A stretch of 6,247 nt of DNA from Anaerolineae bacterium (GTDB taxonomy: Bacteria > Chloroflexota > Anaerolineae > JAAYZQ01). Numbering within the stretch: position 1 is the first letter of the stretch; each line of letters begins with the position of its first letter. Below are positions 1 to 5,429 of the stretch, in pieces. A model generated the notes under the pieces. The model did not search any database. It was not told the origin of the DNA and worked only from the letters and a program-made list of their open reading frames with translations. The DNA is taken from assembly GCA_016926595.1 (NCBI GenBank), contig JAFGOG010000005.1, forward strand, positions 1-6,247. Reading direction: 5' to 3'. The position numbers and the translations under genes are program-made.

Positions 1-852
1 TATCGCCTGGGCTGGTTTCGAGCCCTCTACCCCAGGGGACCGGGCTGCTTCGGCTTGCAGCAGAATCTGCTCGTCCTCCATGTGCACCTGGTTGAGATAC
101 TTCTCTACCACCAGATCCACAGTCCCTTCCGCCTGGATCTTGCCCTCGTCCAGCCAGATGGCCCGATCGCACAGGGAGCGCACGGCATCCAGGTCGTGTG
201 TGACCAGGACAATCGTCACGCCGCGCCGCTTCATTTCGCTGATCCTGTCCAGGCAGCGAGCCTGAAACGCCTGGTCGCCCACAGCCAGAACCTCGTCCAC
301 CAGCAAGATGTCGGGCCGGACGTTAATGGCGATGGCAAACGCCAACCGCATGTACATGCCGGAGGAATAGTGCTTGACCGGCACGTCGATAAAGCGGTCC
401 ATTTCGGCAAAGTCGACGATCTCGTCGAAAATGCAGTCCATCTCAGCCCGGCTAAAGCCAAGGATAGAGCCGTTGAGATAGACATTCTCCCGGCCGGTCA
501 GGTCGGGATGGAAACCGGCGCCCAGCTCCAGCAGCGCCGATACGCGGCCGTTCACCGAGATCCTGCCGGCGGACGGCTCGATAATGCGGGTGGCCAGTTT
601 GAGCACCGTGCTCTTGCCGGCGCCATTGGGGCCGATGATGCCCACCATGCCGCTCGACCCGATCTCAAAGCTGACGTTGCGGAGCGCCCAGAACCGTTCC
701 TTTCCCTTTGCCGGGGCTACACGGCCAGGGGTTACAGGCAAGCGATTTCTCCTCAGGCCGGGCAGGCTGAGAAAAAGCTCCTGGAACGAACGGGCCCGCT
801 CATGGCGAAGCGTGAACTGCTTGGACACCCGGTCGAAAGTAATGGCAGCCAC
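1..852 (-). CDS. ABC exporter ATP-binding protein, polysaccharide/teichoic acid type (3' end outside window)
   Basis: This is the nucleotide-binding subunit of an ABC exporter of the TagH/RfbE/Wzt type, which powers export of undecaprenyl-linked polysaccharide or O-antigen across the inner membrane. The 284 visible residues show Walker A GPNGAGKST (74-82), the family-typical LLELGAGFHPDLTGRENVYLNG-like stretch (108-128), ABC signature YSSGM (162-166), Walker B DILLVDE (181-187) and H-loop VTHD (H219). The long N-terminal spacer before the first strand of the ATPase core (about 20-55) is usual in this subfamily. After about residue 255 a low-complexity linker begins, so a Wzt-like carbohydrate-binding C-terminal domain could follow beyond base 1. 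The GTG at 852-850 is chosen because GGAAGG lies 8 nt upstream and the sequence begins directly with the expected first strand (AAITFDRVSKQF). It follows the glycoside hydrolase gene by 5 bp, so co-transcription is likely. The partner permease is not in the window. Family assignment is firm; the substrate is unknown. Confidence 0.93.
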   Translation of the reverse strand, partial: MAAITFDRVSKQFTLRHERARSFQELFLSLPGLRRNRLPVTPGRVAPAKGKERFWALRNVSFEIGSSGMVGIIGPNGAGKSTVLKLATRIIEPSAGRISVNGRVSALLELGAGFHPDLTGRENVYLNGSILGFSRAEMDCIFDEIVDFAEMDRFIDVPVKHYSSGMYMRLAFAIAINVRPDILLVDEVLAVGDQAFQARCLDRISEMKRRGVTIVLVTHDLDAVRSLCDRAIWLDEGKIQAEGTVDLVVEKYLNQVHMEDEQILLQAEAARSPGVEGSKPAQAI

Positions 853-857
853 AAGCT

Positions 858-2435
858 CTACCTTCCCGCGCCGCCGTCAAAGCGCAGGTAAACAGGACTC
901 GGCCCGACCAAACAGGACACGAAACCGTCCAGCAGACCATCGTCGTCATCGTAAATGATCGTCTCGCTTCCGAGCTTGTCAATCATAGTGACTTGGGAAG
1001 CCGCCCATCTCAGCAAGACGACAGTGTCCCCGTCAACCCAGACGACGATGCTGGTATCGCCGGCCCGTGTGACAAACTCGTAGCCTTCTAGATAGTCAAG
1101 TCCGGCCCCCGTGAAATCAACCTCTCCGACTAAATGAGCCCCTGACAGTTGGGCAGTCAGGGTCTGGTAGGCATCGTAGGACGGCTTGGGGTTCCAATCG
1201 ACGTCCAACAATCCCCAATTCCGAAGGTCGTCTACATCGTCTACCAGTGTATACCAGATGACGAGTTCCATGTCCGTGGTCAGGCTGCGCACAAAGCCCT
1301 GGACGACGTACCGGCTCTGGATTTCGTGGCCGTTACCCTGCTGAAAGTTGCTAAACCAGCCGGTTTCGGTGCAGACGAACGGCTTGTCCACGCCATAGGA
1401 CGCCAGCTTGTCGCGCAGGAAGGCCAGCTTGCCAAGGATATCGTGCCCATAGGGCTCCCAGTTTTCGCGAAACGCGCGGTAATAATGAAAGTTCATCACG
1501 TCGAAATGGGCGCCGCCGCCATTTATCAGGACTTGATCCAGGAAATCCTCGACAAAGGGATCGGGCCAGGCGTCATAGGCCAGCCCGCCCAACAGGACCT
1601 TGGCTTCCGGATCGACCGCCTTGATCGGCTGGTAAACCGCCTCCAGGATGTCGACATAGGCCTCCGGCGTATGCCCAAAGTATCCATGCCCCTGCTCGGC
1701 AAACAGGACATTGCCATTGTCCGGCTCGTTGTACATTTCCCAATGCTTGACGTTGTACGGCGGCTGGCTGTAGCGGGCCACGGTCGCCTGCATGAACTCG
1801 GTCAGCTCGCTGATCTCCACCAGGTCGATAGGCCCGTTGAGGTAGGTCGCTGCCCAGGAAGGGTTGCAGCCAAACAGGAGGACCACCCGGATGTGATGAG
1901 CGGACAGCGCAGCAAGCTGCTGCTCAAAGCTTGCAGGCCAGGCATAGTTCTCCGGAGTCCTGTTTTGCGGTTCTATCACACACCAGTTTAGGGGAAGCCG
2001 GACCCACGCAGTGCCCAAATCGGACATCCGGTCGATGGCGGTCGGACTTGCTCCGTAGATTTGGGCGCCAAACGGGCCATCGGCCAGCTTGAAATCCTTG
2101 GCCATGTACGGCAGCCAGGCCGTGTACGTCAATGTCAGAGTGGCCGGCATCGAGTTTGCAGAGCTCAAGAGCTGATCGCCGGTTGCGGTCGTGACGCCTG
2201 GCGTCGTTCTGTATGGGTAGCCTTCAGCGGCGTTGGTCGGTGTCAGTTGCAGCAGCATCGCCAGGCCGATGACAAGCATCGCGCCCACCGTCCAAGCCGG
2301 TAGCTGCCCATAGCTGCGGCGCCGACGGCCTATGTATCGCAAAGGCCTGGACCCCTGGCGCGAATCAACTGCCTGGTCCCTGGCTGGTTTGATAGCTCGA
2401 TCCGGACTCACCTTTTCTTCGTTTGGGCCGTCCAT
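858..2435 (-). CDS. Membrane-anchored or secreted clan GH-A glycoside hydrolase-like protein (GH39/GH5-like TIM barrel)
   Basis: This 525-residue protein is predicted to cleave or process a glycan outside the cytoplasm. Residues 1-42 form a charged tail ending in RRRR. A hydrophobic segment (about 45-64) follows, then TNAAEG, which could be a signal-peptidase site or an uncleaved anchor. A TIM-barrel domain fills about 115-430. HWEMYNEPDNG gives the acid/base candidate E237 (NEP), and VCTETGW gives the nucleophile candidate E357, the two-glutamate pattern of retaining clan GH-A enzymes such as GH39 and GH5. A small beta-rich tail covers about 435-525. The ATG at 2435 is chosen because a good promoter sits immediately upstream. 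The frame stays open to a GTG at 2603, but those 56 codons overlap both promoters, use rare codons and look non-coding. The gene lies directly upstream of a polysaccharide ABC ATPase, recalling PslG-type hydrolases in exopolysaccharide loci. The exact GH family and substrate cannot be decided here. Confidence 0.85.
   Translation of the reverse strand: MDGPNEEKVSPDRAIKPARDQAVDSRQGSRPLRYIGRRRRSYGQLPAWTVGAMLVIGLAMLLQLTPTNAAEGYPYRTTPGVTTATGDQLLSSANSMPATLTLTYTAWLPYMAKDFKLADGPFGAQIYGASPTAIDRMSDLGTAWVRLPLNWCVIEPQNRTPENYAWPASFEQQLAALSAHHIRVVLLFGCNPSWAATYLNGPIDLVEISELTEFMQATVARYSQPPYNVKHWEMYNEPDNGNVLFAEQGHGYFGHTPEAYVDILEAVYQPIKAVDPEAKVLLGGLAYDAWPDPFVEDFLDQVLINGGGAHFDVMNFHYYRAFRENWEPYGHDILGKLAFLRDKLASYGVDKPFVCTETGWFSNFQQGNGHEIQSRYVVQGFVRSLTTDMELVIWYTLVDDVDDLRNWGLLDVDWNPKPSYDAYQTLTAQLSGAHLVGEVDFTGAGLDYLEGYEFVTRAGDTSIVVWVDGDTVVLLRWAASQVTMIDKLGSETIIYDDDDGLLDGFVSCLVGPSPVYLRFDGGAGR
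861..866 (-). promoter_or_regulatory. Ribosome binding site for the ABC ATPase gene, overlapping the end of the upstream gene
   Basis: GGAAGG on the minus strand lies 8 nt before the GTG start at 852. It falls within the last codons of the glycoside hydrolase gene, just before its TAG stop (860-858). This arrangement suggests translational coupling and fixes the GTG start. Confidence 0.7.
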
Positions 2436-2441
2436 GCCGAG

Positions 2442-2470
2442 ATTATAACATCCTTGGAGCAAATCGCCAA
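2442..2470 (-). promoter_or_regulatory. Sigma-70-type promoter for the glycoside hydrolase/ABC operon, apparently leaderless
   Basis: On the minus strand a -35 box TTGGCG (2470-2465, 4 of 6 to TTGACA) is followed by a 17-bp spacer and a perfect -10 TATAAT (2447-2442). With standard geometry the +1 falls at 2435, the A of the hydrolase ATG. No Shine-Dalgarno lies at a useful distance; AAGGA is present but sits about 15-19 nt upstream of the ATG, before the -10 box. The absence of a ribosome site and the position of the -10 together argue for a leaderless transcript. Confidence 0.7.
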
Positions 2471-2569
2471 ATGATCCGCTCAGAATAGCCCTTCTACTCC
2501 TGTTCCCGATCGGACTGGGCGCCATCGCCGCCATCGGTCTGAGCTGCGTCGATGCCGCGGCTGGGCCAG

Positions 2570-2598
2570 TTGTGTTTTCCCAGGCATAGTGATATAAT
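2570..2598 (+). promoter_or_regulatory. Sigma-70-type promoter with extended -10 for the rightward radical SAM/sulfatase cluster
   Basis: On the plus strand TTGTGT (2570-2575, 3 of 6 to TTGACA) is separated by 17 bp from a perfect TATAAT (2593-2598). TGA directly before it (2590-2592) supplies the TGn extended -10 element, which can make up for a weak -35. Predicted +1 is about 2605-2607. It diverges from the leftward promoter, with start points roughly 170 bp apart. Confidence 0.65.
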
Positions 2599-2604
2599 CG
2601 CACG

Positions 2605-2678
2605 CGATTCCCTGCGCGTGGCGCGCTCCAGCCGCTCAGGATTCAGGCCATGGGTGGGGTAGAAGGGAGAAATCTGGC
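2605..2678 (+). promoter_or_regulatory. 5' leader of the ThiH-like gene with its ribosome binding site
   Basis: A leader of about 74 nt runs from the predicted transcription start to the GTG at 2679. AAGGGAG (2663-2669) sits 9 nt before the GTG and fixes that start. A perfect 5-bp hairpin, GCGCG-TGG-CGCGC, occurs at 2614-2626. It is short and G+C rich and may have no function. I recognise no riboswitch fold; a TPP element might be expected for a true thiamine gene, and its signature was not seen. Confidence 0.45.
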
Positions 2679-3839
2679 GTGTTCAAAGATCTTTTTGGCA
2701 TTCATCTGCTTGTGCAGCACTCCGCGTGTCCCGAGCCCGCCGCCGTCAGCGAGATCGTCCGCCAAGCCGTGGAGGCAGAGACCATCTCCCTGGAGGATGC
2801 ATGGGAGCTGCTCAAGGTCGATGTCCAGGCCCAGCCAGAGCTGGCGGCGCTGATCCTGGCTGGAGCCCGGGAAAAGAAAGCGCGCCGCTTCCGGGATACG
2901 GTGTTCGGCATTTCCCCGCTCTATGTCACCAGCATCTGCCAGGAGCACTGCACCTACTGCAACTTTCGGGTAGAGAACACCAGCATCAATGTGACCCGCC
3001 TGCGCCTGAGTCCGGATCAACTGCGGGCAGAGGTTGAGTTCCTGGTCAACCGCCACGGCCTGCGCGTCGTAGAGCTGGTCTACTCCTCCGATCCCGCGCT
3101 GGATGCCCAGGCCATCGCCGGGCATCTTCGCATCACAGCCGGCGTGCTCGAGGCAGCGGGGGGTGGCATAGTCGGCCTCAACGCCGCCCCCTATTCCCTG
3201 GAGGACTATTACGTCCTTCGCGACGCCGGCCTGGATTTCGTGGTGCTGTAGCAAGAGACCTACGATCGAGGCCGGTACCACGAGCTCCATCCTGTCCGCT
3301 CGACCCTCAAAGCCGATTACGAGCGACGCATTGCCACATACGAGTGCATGATCAAAGCGGGTGTGCGCCATATCGGCATGGGCGTCCTCTCAGGCCTGGC
3401 TCCCTGGCGCGAGGACTGGCTGGCGCTGATCGCCCACGAGCGCTATCTACGAGAGAACTTTGGCATAGGCGCTGCCATCCTGGGCGTGCCCCGTCTCAAA
3501 CCGGCTGCTGGGGCGCCGGTCCAGGTGACCGGCTATACCCCCTCTGACCAGGAATACCTGCTGGCCATCGCCGTGCACAACCTCTTTGCGCCCACGACCC
3601 TGCCGTTCGTCAACACCAGGGAGCGATGGGAGTTGTGCGTGGAGGCGGCGCGGGGCGGGGGGGCAATCTTTACCTTCAACTGCTGCACCATCCCCGGCGG
3701 GTACACGCAAGGCACCCGGGGTTACCAGTTCCCCACCGGCGACTTTCCAGCCGATGAGGGAGTGCCCAGGCTGCAGGCGGAGGGTTTGTCGCCGGTCATG
3801 CGCTGGTCTTTTGACCGAACACAGGCCGGTATATGGTGA
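2679..3839 (+). pseudogene. ThiH/HydG-like radical SAM enzyme interrupted by one in-frame TAG
   Basis: This is a homologue of ThiH (2-iminoacetate synthase), a radical SAM enzyme that cleaves tyrosine to dehydroglycine and p-cresol. The radical SAM CxxxCxxC cluster motif is C87-QEH-C91-TY-C94, followed by NF where ThiH has GF. The reading frame is open over 386 codons except for a TAG at codon 191 (3249-3251). Homology continues in the same frame on the far side: QETYDRGRYH, IGMGVLSGL, VPRLKPAAG, VNTRERW and TIPGGY, ending with a GLSPVMRWSFD stretch that matches the end of ThiH. Full length is close to ThiH (about 377 aa). HydG's extra C-terminal cluster motif is absent. The GTG start has a good ribosome site. 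No thi genes are nearby, so the role may differ from thiamine synthesis. Possible explanations are a recent nonsense mutation, a sequencing or assembly error, or UAG readthrough. A 190-aa product ending at 3251 would keep the cluster but lose the rest of the barrel. Confidence 0.85.
3249..3251 (+). other. In-frame TAG replacing the conserved Tyr of the YQETY motif
   Basis: The reading is VVL-TAG-QETYDRG where ThiH proteins have VYQETYH, so the stop sits exactly on the conserved first tyrosine. TAC or TAT to TAG is a single base change. No plausible restart follows: the next in-frame ATG (3348) is about 33 codons on, in mid-domain, with no clear ribosome site. Confidence 0.85.
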
Positions 3840-3883
3840 GTTCCGGCAAAAGTCGGCCAGCGCGTTGCTTGTCAGTGCAAAAC

Positions 3884-3888
3884 AGGAG
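3884..3888 (+). promoter_or_regulatory. Ribosome binding site deciding the TTG start of the sulfatase-like gene
   Basis: AGGAG lies 8 nt before TTG 3897. The frame upstream, back to the TGA of the ThiH-like gene (3837-3839), contains no ATG, GTG or other TTG, so TTG is the only reasonable start. Confidence 0.75.
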
Positions 3889-3896
3889 CCGCGGAA

Positions 3897-5369
3897 TTGG
3901 ATAAAAGAGCAAACCTCCTTCTCATCACGATAGATTCCCTACGAGCCGATCACCTGGGCTGCCTGGGTTATGCCCGGAGCCTCTCACCCCATATTGACCA
4001 GTTGGCATCAGAGGGCACACTGTTCACCCAGGCCATCGCCAATGGCCCCCGAAGCCCCGCCTCCTTTCCATCCATACTGGCCTCCGTCTACTTGTCCGCT
4101 GGCGCGGGGCAAGGGATCCCGCGAGAGGCAACCACTCTGGCAGAGGTCCTTCAGCAGCACGGTTATGCCACCGCTGGATTTTGCGCGGGAAACGTCTACA
4201 TCTCCAAGTACTATGGTTACCAAAGGGGATTTGACCTGTTTCATGATTTTATCGCTTTGGGAACGGATGCACACCCACCAAGAAGAGAGAGAGCGGACAA
4301 ACTCCTACCCCTCAAAAGGCGCGTCCGTCGGATCTGGGCTAAAAACGGAAGATATGATCTGGCCATACTCCTGTTTTCTGGCGTTCTACGAGGCAGAAAA
4401 AACGTCGCCGACTCGGCCAAGAGTGCGGATGAATTTCCCTTCGAGGCAGGGGAAACGCTGAACGAACAGGCTATGGCTTGGCTTTCCCATTCTTCAGACA
4501 AGCCGTTTTTCCTCTGGCTCCATTACATGGACGTGCATTATCCCTATCTGCCCCGCACCTCTCGGCATCGGCTGTCGGATTATGGTCGCTCCGCCCTTGC
4601 ACTGATCTGCTTGCTCTCAAAACACTATTCTTATCCGCGACAGACAATGCTCGACCTGTATGACGGCCGAATACGCGATATGGACAGGATCCTCGCTCAG
4701 CTTGTGGATCGGCTGAAAGAGTATGGCCTCTACAAAGATACGGTGATTGCCCTGACGGCTGACCATGGCGATGAATTCCGGGAGCACGGTGACTGGGGAC
4801 ATGGGGCCAAGCTATACGATGAGCTCTTGAGGGTCCCCCTGATCGTAAAAGGGCCTGGATTGGCTCGGGCTGCCACCGTCACGGGGCAAATAGGACTCAT
4901 TGACCTGGCCCCGACCATCCTCGACCTGTTGGGTCTTGAAAAAGTCGAAAGCTTCCAAGGCGCATCCTTCCTCCCCTGGCTTGGCCACAACCAGGATACT
5001 GTGACCAATCCGTATGTTTTCAGCGAAGCGGTGCATGTGGGGGGACGTTGGCCGCCTCTGTGGGGTCAGGACAGCGCGGGAAAAAAGCTGTATCGCATTC
5101 GCTCCTGCCGCAGTGAGGAATGGAAATACATCTGGGACGAGGAGGGAAACAAAGAAGAATTGTACAAACTTCGCGCCGACCCTGGAGAGACAAAGAACAT
5201 AGCCGATAGCGAGCCAGAAACCGTGCGGCAATTTGCGTTGATCATGAGAGAGCATTTCTCTGCGATCGATTCTTTCGAGCCGGCTGCCGTTGGAGCGAGC
5301 GAAGGCGATCTTAGTCCCGAAGAGGAAGGGGAAATCGCCCGCAGGCTGCATAGGCTGGGTTACTTCTGA
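3897..5369 (+). CDS. Sulfatase/alkaline-phosphatase-superfamily protein, probable ester or phosphoester hydrolase or transferase
   Basis: This is a 490-residue sulfatase-fold protein. The N-terminal strand NLLLITIDSLRADHLG carries metal ligand D13, with Ser at position 14 where classical sulfatases have a second Asp. SFPSI (56-60) occupies the active-site strand. LTADHGDEFREHGDWGHG (287-304) supplies D289 and H290 and is followed by K305 and the family-typical RVPLIVKGPG. A C-terminal subdomain follows (EWKYIW, ELYKLRADPGE), as in arylsulfatases. No signal peptide or clear membrane helix is visible, so it is probably cytoplasmic. A basic insertion (about 127-170) and a hydrophobic patch near 232-241 could touch a membrane. 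The classical C/S-x-P-S-R motif lacks its Arg, so formylglycine maturation is doubtful and S56 may act directly, as in phosphotransferase or phosphatase members. The gene follows the ThiH-like gene by 57 bp and precedes a B12-type radical SAM gene by 60 bp. The superfamily is sure; the substrate is unknown. Confidence 0.9.
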   Translation: MDKRANLLLITIDSLRADHLGCLGYARSLSPHIDQLASEGTLFTQAIANGPRSPASFPSILASVYLSAGAGQGIPREATTLAEVLQQHGYATAGFCAGNVYISKYYGYQRGFDLFHDFIALGTDAHPPRRERADKLLPLKRRVRRIWAKNGRYDLAILLFSGVLRGRKNVADSAKSADEFPFEAGETLNEQAMAWLSHSSDKPFFLWLHYMDVHYPYLPRTSRHRLSDYGRSALALICLLSKHYSYPRQTMLDLYDGRIRDMDRILAQLVDRLKEYGLYKDTVIALTADHGDEFREHGDWGHGAKLYDELLRVPLIVKGPGLARAATVTGQIGLIDLAPTILDLLGLEKVESFQGASFLPWLGHNQDTVTNPYVFSEAVHVGGRWPPLWGQDSAGKKLYRIRSCRSEEWKYIWDEEGNKEELYKLRADPGETKNIADSEPETVRQFALIMREHFSAIDSFEPAAVGASEGDLSPEEEGEIARRLHRLGYF

Positions 5370-5416
5370 GCCGGCCAGCGCGGCGCGGTCCGAGTTGGGT
5401 GCGTTCATTTTCCCGG

Positions 5417-5422
5417 AAAGGA
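5417..5422 (+). promoter_or_regulatory. Ribosome binding site for the B12-type radical SAM gene
   Basis: AAAGGA lies 7 nt before GTG 5430. The frame is open back to the TGA of the sulfatase-like gene (5367-5369), but no ATG occurs. GTG with this ribosome site gives the typical N-terminus of the family. Confidence 0.65.
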
Positions 5423-5429
5423 TTGGCTG

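Noticed and set aside
55..891. 278-codon plus-strand reading frame over the ABC ATPase
   Set aside because: It is antisense to a frame with all ABC motifs in order. Its translation is rich in His, Gln and Ala with no domain.
890..920. Direct repeat of AAACAGGAC 20 bp apart as a regulator operator
   Set aside because: It lies inside the coding end of the hydrolase, far from any promoter. It is treated only as part of the recurrent octamer.
1149..1991. 280-codon plus-strand reading frame inside the glycoside hydrolase
   Set aside because: It is an antisense shadow of a clear TIM-barrel protein, and no family features were seen in it.
2449..2587. Hydrophobic plus-strand frame reading like a signal peptide (ALLLLFPIGLGAIAAIGLSC)
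   Set aside because: It has no ATG, GTG or TTG start and no ribosome site, and it ends at tandem stops before the plus promoter. It is probably chance in a promoter region.
2436..2603. N-terminal extension of the glycoside hydrolase to GTG 2603
   Set aside because: A weak AGGGA lies upstream. But the stretch covers both promoters, uses many rare codons and has no protein-like pattern, whereas ATG 2435 fits the promoter.
2614..2626. GCGCG-TGG-CGCGC hairpin as a terminator or attenuator
   Set aside because: The stem is only 5 bp and is not followed by a T run.
3249..3251. Selenocysteine insertion at the internal stop of the ThiH-like gene
   Set aside because: The codon is TAG, not TGA, and the family has Tyr here, not Cys.
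2643..3371. 242-codon minus-strand reading frame across the ThiH-like gene
   Set aside because: It is open through the site of the TAG, but is antisense to strong radical SAM homology and shows no recognisable domain.
3840..3896. A separate promoter or terminator between the ThiH-like and sulfatase-like genes
   Set aside because: No -10/-35 pair at proper spacing and no stem followed by T residues was found.
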